Assembly: GCF_037975245.1 (NCBI RefSeq)
Contig: NC_092562.1
Span: 9,279,001-9,343,000, forward strand
Direction: 5' to 3'
Source of the DNA: Apostichopus japonicus
Lineage: Eukaryota > Echinodermata > Holothuroidea > Aspidochirotida > Stichopodidae
DNA: 64,000 nt
Of the stretch, positions 47,801 through 60,000 are shown one piece after another. The notes under the pieces are model-generated. The model was not told the origin of the DNA. It searched no databases and was given only the letters and a program-made list of their open reading frames with translations. The position numbers and the translations under genes are program-made. Numbering within the stretch: the first letter of the stretch is position 1; each line of letters begins with the position of its first letter.

Positions 47801-49869
47801 TGAGGCCCCACATCCCATCGTCAGTCGGAGGAAAATGGTTCAGTCGCGAGGGACTTTTTACTTCCGGGGATGGGGAGGGGTGGGATTAGACCAGTGGTTG
47901 TACACCCCCTTTCAGCCTCACACAAAATATCAAGCGTATTAGTTAGCATAACCTTACGTTAAGAGCTATAATTATATAGACATCATTTTATAGTATAAAT
48001 TTTCCTTAGACGCACCATTTTGACGTCTAAATTTTAGCTTTTTGTCTATGAAGGACCCACAGACCTTCCCCCAGTGGCATGCACAGGGTTCAAAGGTATG
48101 TGTGTGTGTGGAGGGGGAGGGGGAATTACGGTTTATTCGGTTGCAATATTGTGGAAGGGTCACAGAGGAGCTAAGAAGTGGCTGCCCTTGTGTCATTGTA
48201 GCCGACCCCATTGTAGGGGGTATCTTTGGGTCCACTCCAGAAAAAAGTTGTAAACTTCAAAAAGTGCATTCTGAGTTATAAATTAAGGTCTATCCAAGTA
48301 ACTCTAAACGCAATATTGTGCTAATAACTAATATTACACTCCAATCCCCCCACGGATCTAGGTACTGACCTTAATCTTTATGATGGGGGGGGGGTATTAA
48401 AGCCAACTCCAATTGATGGGGTCCTATCCCCACCCCCCCCCCCCCAGAGTCAAATGATATATCCTGAGGCATATTTAGACTATAATTAGGTTTTTATTAG
48501 TAGCTCTTAACTAATAATGAAATCAAACTTTCTCGACAAATTAAGGTAGGGGCTGAACCATAATGGGAGGACCAGAGGATTTCATCCAGAAGTATTTTAT
48601 AATAGAGGGGTGTTGACATGGAGACGTCTCTTATGAAGGCGGCTAAATTTATACGTCAAATGGTACGTTCTGTAGCATATTCAGACTATAAGAAAGTTCT
48701 CGGAAGTAGCCCTAAAAGTCAATGTTTTGCTAATAATTATACTTTATGTGAGGTTGGAAACAGGGAGCGTGTTGGAGGTTATACCCGTAGTAGTGGTCCT
48801 ATTCTTGCCCGGCAGAATATAAAAATCGCCCCGACTGAACAAATTTCCCCGAAAGACAATCGGAGGTGGGGGCCATGGCCCCGCCCCTCTCGTTGCCCAT
48901 GCCAGTTGTTCCCTCTACATGGGTGACGGCTTCAACGAAACCAGGACCAATGACAATGTTAAGTAAGTCTCTCCTTGTATTTATTGGTGATGGATCTCCT
49001 GGTGCTGTGAAAACATGTGTATACCGATAATGACTACCAAAAACAGATGAATTGTTACGATATACATAGTCTGAATGTTACGTATATTATGCTGAAGATT
49101 TAGGTATAGGGGCTGAACCTTTGGAACGGCCAGAAGCATATATGATTTAATCAAGGTGGGGTGGCCCTCCGTTTGTCGGGGGAAATTGGTTCTGCTTTCA
49201 TGTATACTTTATAACTTGAACATTATTATTATCAATAATTTATTGTTATTATCGATATGTTATTATTATTATTATTAGTAGTAGTAGTATTAGTATTTTA
49301 TCATCATTATTATTAGTATTATTATTTCTCCTCCATATGTTTTCACGATCACTCAACATGGTACACATTAAAATTAAACATTGCAAAAACATAACTTGTA
49401 TGGTCTGTTACATATTCCAGCATATGCAGTTAATATCACCTGATGTAAGTAAACAGCAAAAAAAAAAAAACCAATTGCAACACACAGCTAAATGAGAAAC
49501 ATCATCACTATTATTATAATTGATTTACAGTGCTTTTTTCTATGTCAAATCAAATCGGTACTGTTGCGTCAGTAATTACCCGCACTATTCATACCGCATA
49601 GCGAAATATAAATGCATTATTCCTAAATGATATTCAGAAATACAAATTTCTACAATATTGGCTATGTAATCGCTTATTTCTATAAATGATTGATCATTCT
49701 TCAAACTGTGACATTTAAAAGATCACTCCATTTAATTGTGTTCTTCCGCTTTCTTATGTTAAATTACGTTCGTCATTTTAAGTTGCCTTAATTGTGCCTC
49801 GACGAAGGCTGATAATGCTTCAATTATGTATGATATACAGTATTTCGTCACGGTATTATTATTATTATT

Positions 49870-49917
<48 letters not shown>

Positions 49918-52900
49918 AAATTTCAAAATATCAAAATAACTTCCTATGCAATAAGGCACGGTACCGCCCGACCACCCTCTCATAATAACTTTCAAGGCAA
50001 TAAGGCATGGTACCACCCAATCATCCTGTCCAGTGGCCATCGGTTATGTTTGGAAACGGTATACCATTTATTAACATCACATGATCACAGCGGGTTATTT
50101 TTCACTCTTCTCAACAAACGCGCCCTATGTGGATGGGAAGTGTCCATATATTTCGTAAAGCATACATGCCCACGAGAAAAGGATCAGGAGGTACCGCCTT
50201 GGGCTCGGGGTCACATGAATTTATGCAGACTTAAAAAGGGGGCCCGTAGACTAAAATTTGTTTTAGACCAGATCTTTAGACACCACTATCAGGCGCGTAT
50301 CCAGGGGGGCGTTGGGGCGCCCCCCCCCCCCCGGGTAAGAAAAAGAAGAGAGAAAAAAAGAGAAGAAAAAGGAAAAAAGAGGGGGAAAAAAGAGGAGGAG
50401 AGGAAGGAAGGGAAAAGAGAAAGAAGAAAGAGAGAAAAAGGAGAAAAGGAGGGAGAAGAAGAAAACGCCAAGACAACGGGAAGAGAAAGAGGAACAGTGA
50501 CATCATTACAGCGCTGATCCCTATATACACAGGGTAGCCAATGGCGGAGCAAGGATTTCGGAAGGGGCGTGTGCCTCAGCCTACCCCTCCATTTTTGACG
50601 TTTCCATATTTCCTCTCTCACTAATGATCTATACATATACTATATATGGTCTATCATAACGCGTGTATGTGTACATACGCCTTAAACAATTGAAGAATTG
50701 TGCTATGAAACCAACTGTGGCTGGTCTCGAACTCGACCGTGTCGTCGGGAACATGACGCATTTCGGGAAGGGGGCGACCGCCCCCCCCTTCAGCATGTTT
50801 CTTTATGATATCGCTAGTAATTTCAAAATAGAAAATGCTTAGATGCAACTTACAAGGCCTGGGAAGTGCCATTTTCAGCGATCTGGGAGGCATTTAGGCA
50901 AAAATTTGCCTGTACGCTTCGCGCCAACAAATGGTCCTGGGTAGTGCCATTTCCAGTGATTTTGGAGGCATTTTCGGGCAAAATTTTCTAGTACGCTTCG
51001 CTCCAACTCATGGTGGAGCTACGCTTAGATAATTTGCCTACAGGCTTCGCTCCTCCCTTGGCAAATTATTCGCTACGCGCCTGTTCGACTTTCTAAAACA
51101 AACAGCAGATATCACATCATATCAGTGAGCATGAAAATGGCGTTCCAGGATGAACAGCCTCAAAACTGCCCGACTTGCCCGAAAAAATTAACCAAAACTT
51201 TTGGCGCGCTTCGCGCGCGTTCAACATGTCACTGTCATATAAGTAAGCAACGGTTATTACATCGCATGCCATCGTGTACCGTACCGAACGGCAGTGGCAG
51301 AGGACCCCCCCCCCCCAATGAAAAAGCCGAGGGGGGAAAATGCAAGATAAGCCCCCCAATATTTACCAAGGCTCCGAAACGTGCATCTGCCCATTTTTCA
51401 ATGCATACTTGTCGATCTGTCCGATGCACACGTATACTATATAGGTGTAATAATTTTAGTAAATGCTGGGGGTACATGCATTCGTGACAGAGCTTGGTTC
51501 ATAGAAATTTGTTGGCAACTGCACATGTTTTTGGAATTACCCATTTGTTTACATTAAGAATAGCTTTCTGTTTTTTCTTATGACATTTATTTAATTATTG
51601 GATTTAATTGCTAGTAGTAATTTACTTCACTCAAAAACGTCTTTGCGAGTACACTACGAGTAATAGCTACTCTCTTAAAACACCATCGAATATACAAATT
51701 ACAATGCTTTTACAGATTTTTACGTGCAATCTGAAAAATTGCAGGCTTGAGACCCATATTTTAGGGCTAGGTATTCGCAGCATAAAACACTCGGGAAGTG
51801 CCGTTTCCGGCCATCTGGGGGTTTGAAAAACCCAAAATTTTCTTATACGCTCCGCGCCAACCGATGGTGGCGCTCCGCTTAGATAGTCTCCACACATTAG
51901 CCCCCCCCCAATAATTTTCCCGTTCCGCCGCGCCTGCCGTACGGTTCATTAAAGTTGCGCGGTATTCCGCGGGATGCTAATGTAAACAACGAAATGTCTT
52001 ATGCAGATGGAGGAAAAGCATGGAAGTCCAATCATATCAAAACTCTCTTTTACATTAGACATGGCGAATTAGGAGCTGCAGCCCCCCCCCCTCCCCCGCC
52101 TCCTACGCCTATGTGTGTAGTGTTCGGTTTCGGAAATATCTGCTATATTTTCATTTCCTTCAACGAAGTTTTATAATAGCCGTTATAAGAAGTTTTAATA
52201 TTTGTACACCAATAAATTAACTGTGTCTGAATTTTCGAAAATTCTTTCACCAACATTCTTCATCATACTTCCCTCTATTCGTGCAATTATTGAAAAGTGG
52301 GGCTGACGGGTGTTGTGGGCCGCGACGTAGAATCACATACAAAAGCAATGATCCACAGGACATGCGATGAGGTCGAACATGAATTGTGACTGGTGACAAT
52401 CTTCAAAAAGGTTATGGATGGAAAAAAACATATTGGGAAATACTTGGTTCTCAGGCAAAAAGTGTACATCTGGTTGGTCATTTTCAAGCCCGAGAAGTGC
52501 CATTTCCGGTGATCTGGGGGGTATCAAAACCAGAAATTTTCTTGTACGCTGCGCGCCAACCGATGGTGGGGCTCCGCTTAGATAGTAATTCGCGCCCCCC
52601 CCGGGTTAGAAAATCCTGGATACGCCCCTGACTATAGAGGCATAACAGGAGTGTTAGCTCAGTGGCTAACGCCGGTGCCTTTCAATCAAAAGGTCCAGAG
52701 ATCGAGTCACTCCAAGATTAATTAATGTATGTCGTCCAGTTACAGATTTGTTGACAATTGACAATTCATTATCATGGACGTTAAATATGAATGTAAGAGA
52801 CTGACTTCGGTCAGCTTGCTGCTTTGATAAGCCAATGAGGCTTCTTCGCGAGTTCCTGCTTGCAGGAGGATCTAAAACACATACTTACATACTATACATA

Positions 52901-53263
52901 CATAACGAGCTATTGGAATGCAGACACACATACACAGAGACTGACCGAAAGACAGTCAGACAAGGCTACAATCACAATACCGACAGAAGCGTCTGAAATA
53001 TCTCAACTTACAACGACTGCTGGAGCAACGCTGCAAATAACAACCATTCCGTTTTCAGATATGACCCGATCTTCCTCGTAAGGCAGCGAAAGTGTACGGT
53101 CCTTACACCAAAAGCCCTGCAGTTTTACTCCCGGCATATAGTCGGTGAATTTCAGGAAAAACCAGAGCACTATCAGAGCCGATAGGAAAATATAATCCAC
53201 CATAACAAAACAAGGGACCAGAAAAGGATTCTTGGAAGGAATTGGATCATTTTTTCGTGACAT
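37299..53263 (-). CDS. Phospholipid phosphatase-related (PLPPR/LPPR-type) membrane protein
   Basis: Exons (minus): 53263-53012, 47720-47585, 44998-44936, 42657-42540 (tentative), 42244-42187, 39948-39772, 38764-38621, 37433-37299 (tentative last). They sum to 361 codons, and all phases agree. Order: a first membrane segment (about 14-37), an extracellular loop with LQGFWCKD and PYEED as in PLPPR proteins, a second segment, then FPEQKGRSK and HPCVRRVVRFCGVFAVGFFST. SFPSLHAS (192-199) stands at phosphatase motif 2, and SRVMSHRHFWIDV (242-254) at motif 3. Motif 3 keeps Arg, His and Asp, but motif 2 has Leu for Gly and no KxxxxxxRP motif 1 was found. A six-pass plasma-membrane protein without full catalytic equipment is expected. 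Confidence 0.82.
38621..38764 (-). CDS. PLPPR-like exon 7 (cytoplasmic tail)
   Basis: Acceptor TTTTTCTCAG. It codes VVCVLQSFNES (end of the last helix), then a hydrophilic tail with Phe/Ser/Pro (FFSTFPSSPMRFPRIHHISR). Donor CCG|GTTAGT, phase 0. An (ATT)n tract lies about 25 bases upstream of the acceptor. Confidence 0.72.
38789..38826. repeat. (ATT)n microsatellite
   Basis: Twelve or more ATT units just upstream (minus strand) of PLPPR-like exon 7. Confidence 0.95.
39772..39948 (-). CDS. PLPPR-like exon 6 (motif 3)
   Basis: Acceptor TTCTGAAG. It codes AYITNHVVIPNARLPPVLLG, a helix, then GASRVMSHRHFWIDVWTGFA and MGTFIALYL. This is the motif-3 Arg/His/Asp triad plus the last helices. Donor CTG|GTATGC, phase 0. 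Confidence 0.85.
39949..42186. other. PLPPR-like intron, nothing else seen
   Basis: AT-rich intron sequence with a TTTGCAACAAAACA triplicate at about 41685-41732 and no further exon. Confidence 0.5.
42187..42244 (-). CDS. PLPPR-like exon 5 (58 nt, motif 2)
   Basis: Acceptor TTTGCAG. It codes RSFPSLHASLGSFSSIFMT, corresponding to the SFPSxHA motif and fourth segment. Donor ACG|GTAAGA, phase 0. Confidence 0.8.
42540..42657 (-). CDS. PLPPR-like exon 4 (tentative)
   Basis: It lies between exons 3 and 5, is open in the required frame, and has fitting phases at both ends (acceptor AAATTAG, donor AC|GTTAGT). The roughly 39 residues (LLQDSHNGVIYVQRLNHQSD ... LCRNIPANH) fill the loop before SFPS but show little resemblance to PLPPR proteins, and both splice sites are weak. 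Another exon may be the true one. Confidence 0.4.
42658..44115. other. PLPPR-like intron sequence
   Basis: Noncoding, with G-rich tracts at 43139-43175 and 43730-43745. Confidence 0.5.
44116..44545. mobile_element. hAT-like MITE, CATAGGCGTAGGAG family
   Basis: The left end is CATAGGCGTAGGAGCC and the right end GGCCTCCTACGCCTATG. The exact 8-bp TSD is ATTATCAA (44108-44115 and 44546-44553). Inside are a G13 tract, CTCGCCCGAAAAATATAACC and a 38-nt perfect palindrome. It lies in the intron between exons 3 and 4 of the PLPPR-like gene. Confidence 0.9.
44358..44395. repeat. 38-nt perfect palindrome
   Basis: Two 19-base arms (ATTATTATCATTATTTTTG and its complement) with no loop, inside the MITE. 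Confidence 0.92.
44936..44998 (-). CDS. PLPPR-like exon 3 (63 nt)
   Basis: Acceptor TTTCGTCAG. It codes GVFAVGFFSTWILTDFTQRF, the third membrane segment of the PLPPR family, and ends ACC G|GTAAAC in phase 1. It is too short to appear as an ORF by itself. Confidence 0.75.
44999..47584. other. PLPPR-like intron 2
   Basis: A minus-strand frame at 46670-47017 starts with a signal-like hydrophobic run (VNAFLFLLCMSIDIIVTICC) but has no supporting splice signals. Otherwise nothing is seen. Confidence 0.4.
47585..47720 (-). CDS. PLPPR-like exon 2
   Basis: Acceptor CACACAG. It codes LMYGEWMLAM...KFPEQKGRSKMVVS and HPCVRRVVRFC. Donor G|GTAGGT in phase 1. Confidence 0.82.
47721..50290. other. PLPPR-like intron 1, distal part
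   Basis: G- and C-rich tracts (48386-48394, 48429-48446), a degenerate MITE-like end CAGTGGCATGCACAGGG at 48072, and ATT/AT microsatellites near 49250-49330. Confidence 0.45.
49850..49911. repeat. Compound (ATT)n-(AT)n microsatellite
   Basis: About eight ATT units followed by about 18 AT units. Confidence 0.95.
50291..52632. mobile_element. Nest of hAT-like MITE fragments in PLPPR-like intron 1
   Basis: Outer ends CAGGCGCGTATCCAGG (50291) and CCTGGATACGCCCCTG (to 52631) could pair, but the flanks do not match. Inside are poly-C/G tracts, an AG-rich stretch (50340-50465), repeated blocks ending GCTCCGCTTAGATAGT (50936-51032, 51790-51887, 52491-52586; truncated 50858-50935), a GCCCGAAAAAATTAACCAAA copy (51180-51285) and a right end CCTCCTACGCCTATG (to 52112). 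These are several overlapping insertions, too broken to separate by eye. Confidence 0.6.
52648..52903 (+). repeat. tRNA-derived SINE
   Basis: A-box TTAGCTCAGTGG at about 52654 and a B-box-like GATCGAGTC at about 52700 lie in a tRNA-sized head. A body of about 150 bp follows (TTCGTCAGCTTGCTGCTTTG-like, AGTTCCTGCTTGCAGGAGGA) and a CATAC/ATAC-rich tail. This is the standard SINE build: pol III head, body, simple-repeat tail. Confidence 0.72.
53012..53263 (-). CDS. PLPPR-like exon 1
   Basis: ATG in good context (CAAAATGTC) at 53263. It codes 84 residues with a hydrophobic helix (PCFVMVDYIFLSALIVLWFF), the loop VKLQGFWCKDRTLSLPYEED and the start of the second helix. Donor GTT|GTAAGT, phase 0. Confidence 0.85.
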
Positions 53264-56200
53264 TTTGAAATGAGTTTATAATGATTTGCTTTGTGCACCT
53301 TCGAAATGATTGATCTGTAAGAAAAAGAAACGAATCGGTTGTAACAACGTTTTGGGGAAAAATAATTAAAACTTATAAATGACATTACATGAAAAGTATA
53401 ATATTTTGTAAATTTTGGTTAGAAATTGAAAAGTCATCATAGATGGGTATACATTTTGTCTGTTGCTGACTCATTTGAATGGGGTGTACTTCTCAACTCG
53501 GTACTGTTGACTCGAAAACAACGGCCCAGTGCAGTGTTTTCTATGAAAGGTCTTGTTGTGACGTCATATGTCATTTGAGGGCGAATTATTCGAACAATGG
53601 TGCCCACATCGATGATGCCCACATAACACCCACATCCTCTATTTTTACATTTTATCAGAAATTATGGAAAAGGTACAAGGAAGAAAATAGAGGGTGGGGG
53701 TGGGTGGGATGGGGTATACAGTAAAGGGGCAGAGATTAATATCCATAAGTCCATAATACGAACGGCTTTAATTTTCCAATTTTCCAACTGCAAACTAACC
53801 AGCAATTTGTTTTTTTAAATATTTTGTGGTAAATTATTATTTTTGTGTCTAAACTTTTTCATTTTATAAGACAGAAGATATAGAGGGCAGAATAAGATAC
53901 AATATGTTTAACCATAATTAAATTGCATATACCAAAACAGTAGCTTGTATTGAATGTGACGTTTTTTGTTTTCTATATATATTTCTAGTAACTTTTTTTT
54001 CCGACTTAAACGGTTTTAATTTCTTTCTTTGTCATTGAACGATTTTCTTAGGTGGGTAGGGGGTGTAGGGTGGGGGTGGGGGTGAGGAGGATCAGTCAGT
54101 TCTCTCCTTAATGACTTACATTAAACTGTGTATTAGGCTATATTATAATTCTGCGTCGATTTACGATACCAATGCGATGCTTCTCAGAACAATATAAGTA
54201 GGCCTAAGTCATTAGCCTGTCAGGCTTTTATTTCAAGTAGTAGTGGCGGAAAAGTATACAAAGTTTGAAAAAATCCCAATTTGCCTCTGAGTTAATAAAA
54301 ATGTCTGAGCAACGAAATTTTTACAGAACTTTTGCTTGTTCATCATGCAGTATTGGCCTCAAATTTTAGCATGTTAAAAAAAAATACTAGACGTTTTCAA
54401 TAGTACTTCTTGGAGGATTATCTCTCGCTTTCTCTCTCTGTCCCTTGTATCATAACGTAAGATTACCGGCAACTTTTCGTGCTTTTTAGGATATGCTGCT
54501 AACTTTTCAAATAAGTTCACAACGAAGCGCATGCGCGGCGGATAACACCCACAGAAAGATTTCACTCAGGTCTAACGTTCCGTTTTAACTTAGATTTTTG
54601 TGGACGCATGTCGCCTGTTAAAGTGCTTTACATCACACTATATCACGAATATACACATATCACTATCATCCGGACTGTTCCGTTGTTTGATGGAAAGTAC
54701 AACACTGTTTTACCATCATAAATCGACTGTACATAATTTCGAGCAGACTTGTAGCTCAGTTCGTTCACTATTTCTAGCATAGCTTGCCCGTATACTCGAA
54801 TTAACCTTTCGGATTTGTACTCGTAAAATCGACGCATGTTGTAATCTAGTAGAGGACGGTGAAAGATTGCGTACTCGCGTACTCGGGATTCAGTTGACAT
54901 GTTTAAAGATCCTTAGATACGAGTACTGGCCCGAAATTCTAACATGCTGTAACATTTTTAAATTGTTCACGCTAGGATGATACTTTAAGTTAGTATAGAG
55001 TCTATTAAATCCACACAAAAATTCTCCTACGTAAAAAGAAATTACCACAAATGCAACTCGGGAACATTTCTTTTCGATGCGTTACCAAAGCAAGGTCTTT
55101 TGTGTGCGCATTGCTCTATTGTAAAACTGCATGAGTGGAAAGTATGCATGTGGTACGAAAACTGAGGTATATTTGAGGCAATTATGGACAATGTTATGGC
55201 TTTAAAGAGAAGCGTTGCCTACTGAAAATTGGTAGAGTAGCTTGTTTAAAAGTGACACATAACCTATGATTGGCTGGCGTTGCTAAACCTCTACTTCTCC
55301 GAAAGTGACATGAATGGCCAACGCGTTATAGCTGATACCTCTAGTTCATCCGTAGCGAAAAATTCTTTCAGACCCCAGTACTTGAACTGCTATACTTATA
55401 GTGTGTAAGTCAATGGTGTATTTATTTGGAGTATGCTTCTTCAAGTGTTTCTACAACTGGCGGGTTTAACCATACTTCCCATAATGTTATCTATAAACAT
55501 ATTATTTAAGCATATTGTAGGGCTATATTAAGTAAATATTTCAGTTAGGGGAAGCGCTTTGAGGGTTGAGATAACCATGCTTGTTTTTAAAGTTTGAACA
55601 TCCATAATTTGACTGTTGACCTTCATGACTGGCAGATTTACGAGGTTGTATAATGAAATGGTGCAAATTTAATATTTCAGAGCCTCAGAAAACTAAGAAA
55701 TATGAACAAGAAATGTCGGATTTTTGCACTTTGTTGATAGGCCTATCACACGCAGGCTACTCTTTGCAACTAATGAGTGCCACCTATATAATGTAAATAC
55801 GTAGAGACACTACTTTCATTATTGATTTTTACAAATGGAATTAAGTTTGATGTAAACACTCCGTCGAGAGTGTGTCAATTTCAAAACTAACTGAATCACA
55901 AAACAAGTACAGTAAGTGTTAGATATACTTACATGAAGTACCGTGTCGCACTGTGATGTTTATCCTCCACGTATATATATATATATTCTTATCGTTCATC
56001 CGAGTTTGTTTTATACCGGTTTCATTTTACGGAGTTTTCGGCCGTAAACTATAGTAATAAGCAGATCACGCAACAAACTGAGCAAAACCTTCCATACAAA
56101 CGAAAATACCGCGATGATTTCCGTTGTTCGCATTACACAACGCAGCCGTACATACTTACGGAGAAACAACAAAGTACCGTAAACGCATCACAAGAGACAA

Positions 56201-56649
56201 AGATGATGGAGAAAGGTTAAAGCGACATATACGATATTATCGACGATCGATACACTTAACGGTCATCATTGTAAAGTGGTATATATAGATATATGAAGCC
56301 GTATGTGGGCATGCTCCAGAGGGAGATGGCCTGCTGAAAAGGGGAGGAGGGTCGGGGGGGGGGGACACACCGGGCGGGCGGGGGTAACTGTGAAATATGG
56401 GATAAATCATAATTTATTCTTATTTTCGTAATATATCAAGAAGTGGTTGGATGATATATTTTCATTGATGCCCCACCTGACTCTAGACGACATTATCAGT
56501 TGACTGACATCCCGAAACTGCCGACTAGTCAAAGTAAGTACACCGGCGATGGCTGTATAAAACCTGTCTAAGACACTGGGCACTGTACGGTACGAGCTAA
56601 TACGCATTGCGACAGCTTGGCGATAACTTGTGAAACTATTACGGTAGTG
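53264..56649. other. Upstream of PLPPR-like gene, no further gene seen
   Basis: It should hold the promoter and leader exons of the PLPPR-like gene, but I cannot place them. A minus-strand frame at 54643-54900 begins MSTESRVREYAIFHRP with ATG in fair context and a possible donor at about 54706. It is unrecognised. Confidence 0.35.
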
Positions 56650-56657
56650 AATCAACA

Positions 56658-56999
56658 CAGTGGCGGAGCTAGGGGTATTGGTCGGGGGGGGGGGGCGAGA
56701 ATGGTCTGTAGGGGCGCTTTCGACACTATCTAAGCGGAGCGCCACCACAGGTTAGCGCGGAGCGTACAGAATTTGTTTGAGTAAAGAAACTCCCTAGATC
56801 GCCGGATATGACCCTTACTAATTTGCAGATGATGTGACAAATGTCAATAGGTGAATGTCAAAATGAGAGTGCAATAAAAAAGTGAATAATCGCGAATGAG
56901 TTAAAAGTGGTAAAAAGCTGAAAAGGGCGCCAGCAGTCTATTTGAGTCCGTCGGGGGGGGGGGGCATCCGCCCCTGACTGTATGGACGCTCCGCCACTG
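56658..56999. mobile_element. hAT-like MITE, CAGTGGCGGAGC family
   Basis: The left end is CAGTGGCGGAGC and the right end GCTCCGCCACTG. The exact 8-bp TSD is AATCAACA (56650-56657 and 57000-57007). The length is 342 bp. Inside are two G tracts and an inverted copy of the CGCTCCGCTTAGATAGT block found in PLPPR-like intron 1. Confidence 0.92.
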
Positions 57000-57007
57000 A
57001 ATCAACA

Positions 57008-60000
57008 ACATTTCATGTGCAATAAAAAAAAATACAATTTCAGCAAGTGTCGGCGATAAGTCTTGGCTGAAATTGGCATTTCGTATTTAATTCCATTCAA
57101 ATTCATATACTGTATTCAATTTTGATCGTCAACAACTGAGGTCAAGTTTTGTAAAAAAAAAAATATAAAGGTTTGTTGACATGGTTGCTAATGGAAGCCA
57201 ACATTTTCAATTTGCTTAACTACGGTCATCAACTATTAAGCACAACCGATCAGGGATTGATCCAAACGGAAGCGTTATGAGATTGTGATCGCTGGAGCCG
57301 AGTCACGAGTATTTAGTTAAGTTCCCCATAAACAAAACATAGAAGTGAATGGTGCAATCATATATAATATGATCACTGATCTTTTTTTCCAGAATAGCCC
57401 AGCTATGTGTTTAATACTACCGCGGAGATACCTCAGTATAGGAAAATGAAGTAGGCCCTACGCTACACAATGTTAGGAGATACTGAGTGAGGGAACATCA
57501 ATCCATTTGTCCTTAAAAGTAGAACCTTTCTTCGTCACATTGCTTTAGTCTTCACGTCGATAGGTTTACTTTCTTGAAAAAATATGATACTATAGCATAT
57601 GGTTTTATGTGGGGGGGGGGGGGGGTGAGGATGGGTGGTTTAATAGAAGGAAGATGGAGAGCACTGATGTATGAGGTCATAATATTTGCGGATACGGCGT
57701 TCCATATGCATCCTTTTTCCGCCTGCCCCCTCCAACTCAGTGAACCCTTCTTCCTCCACCCTTTCACATATCTTCCCATGCCGCCTAATTACCGTACCCT
57801 ATCCGATAATTCTCTAGTTCAGTAATTCTTTTTATGAAATATGTTCCTTTAACAATCAAGGTCGACAATTAAAAATACTGTACACTCGGATATTCATACG
57901 AAAGTTGCTACTTTGTCAGTGAAAAATCCCCATGGCAACAGTAAATTAGAGAGAAAGAACAGTGCAGGCTTTGATAGCGCACACGATCTACGCGGCCAAT
58001 TACTTGGTTCGCTGCTTAGCGTGATCGGTTTCCTTTGAGCGGACGAATGGTCTGTTGTCTTTCCCGTGTATATAATATTAATATGTGTATGAACGATAAA
58101 TAACCCGTCTACAGCTTTTTGACTCATCGAAGTACTTCAGAATGAAACCATATTAAACTTGCGAATGGTGCACACATAGACCTTTAATTGCACAAATGCC
58201 CTGAAACCGTTAACCGCAGATATAAAAAAACTTTTTGATTTTGTTTGTTCGTGTATTAACAATATTGGTACAATTGGCTTTTAATGGTAGGGGGAACAAA
58301 GTGTGTACCAACGAAGTATAACTATGTGTCAGGGGAGCGGAGAGCACAGGGTGAAGGTGATTGGGCATCAGTGGTTAATCCAGAATTTCTCGGAAGAGGG
58401 AGCCGGTGAGAAAAACATTAGATACCGAATAACCGAAGAAGCGGTGCGTAAAGAAACATCGCTGTAACGCACGGCATACCCATCGGCGAATCATACAGAA
58501 ATGATTCCACTTTGCACCTTGATTTGAGTGAGGAAAATTAATTTTCCAACTGAATTTTTAGCGGGAAAATAATATAAGATATAAAACCCAAGGGAGGGGA
58601 TGGACTTTTGTGGCAGTTGGGCACAGGCTGACATACCTGCACAAAACATTCTTTAAGTGATACCCAAACGGCTTATGTTATGTACTATGTTTCTCCGCAG
58701 CCATGTAAAACCCTGCACACATCGTTTCTTTAATCCGTGTATGCGGTTACCCATTCTCTCGATGACATATATTTCAGGCAATTTCAGAGCGTTTCACCCT
58801 GATCTACCCCCCCCCTCCCCTACTCCGGCCCACGCCTTGAATTGAACACATGTGTCATATAGACAATAAACTTATTGGATTGACTGAGTATCATCAGACC
58901 TGGATAAAAACCTGCATATCTATTCAGATTGTTACCACTCTCTAGTTATAATGTTGCAAATATCACACATGATAGCTTGTGTGGGAATTTTGATTAACAC
59001 TTATACAACCTTATGATGAATGACTTCAGTAATTGGAAAGTTGAAGTCTCCTCAGGGGGATAAACATGATATTTATATATGTGAAATACAAATTCCCTAT
59101 TCGTCATCTGTCCTTAGAAAAAACAAGGGGCAATGACAAGAAAAGTGATAGAGATAAATATTTATTTTTATCAAATCGAAAAGAGATTACAGCGATAGAA
59201 ACTACACTATAAATGGTAACTAGTTTCCATTAAATTTGTACCATTAAAGACGTTGCTACAATTTTAACGTTTCCGTTCCTCCGTCCTGTTTACTACTATT
59301 CCTGTTCTAACAAACCTAAAACCGGAGATTACAAATCATAAAATTCTGCCAAAGAAGCAGTGAAACTCTAAGTGTCTGGAATATACATCACAGAGGAACC
59401 ACTATCGCTATTAACCTGTATGATAGACATCCTAATAGCTCATGGAACAGCAAAAGATAATCTATAATGTGTTGAAAACATATCACACTTTCGATGTCTC
59501 TCCACAAACAAGACGAAAGACTTGAAGCAAGTTTAAACATAACATAACTGTTTGAAGGTTTTTATAAGATCAGTTTAAGGTCTTACAGGAATTGTTGCAT
59601 TCGGGTTTTGTCCATCAGGGCATCTGCACATGCACTTCCCATCCTCTACACCCCCCCCCCCCCAATCCGTCCTTCTCAATCTCTGATCTAAAAATATGTA
59701 AAAATGAAACAAATAATTGTAATCATATGTATTAATACTTCATCATTTCATATTTCAACATACTTTAAATAGCAGACTCAAGACCCTACAAATAGATGAT
59801 CCTTATTAAAAAATTTTTTTTTCCCAAACTGATTTTACAGGTTGAAGACAACTTTGCATCTTCTCTTTCTATTATCATAGCTCCATTTTCCGAGGTTTAC
59901 TAAAAAAACAATTTGGCAAATATTTTGAATTTTATTTTTGTCTGAAGACAAACAAAAAGGGGGTGGGGGAATGAAGAGATAAAACTTCACAGAATGACTG

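Noticed and set aside
50050-50517. 155-residue plus-strand frame with Arg/Lys/Glu-rich end
   Set aside because: The charged tail comes from an AG-rich low-complexity stretch next to a poly-C MITE end.
54643-54900. 85-codon minus-strand frame MSTESRVREYAIFHRP...
   Set aside because: Plausible composition but no recognised family and only a weak donor; left as unassigned.
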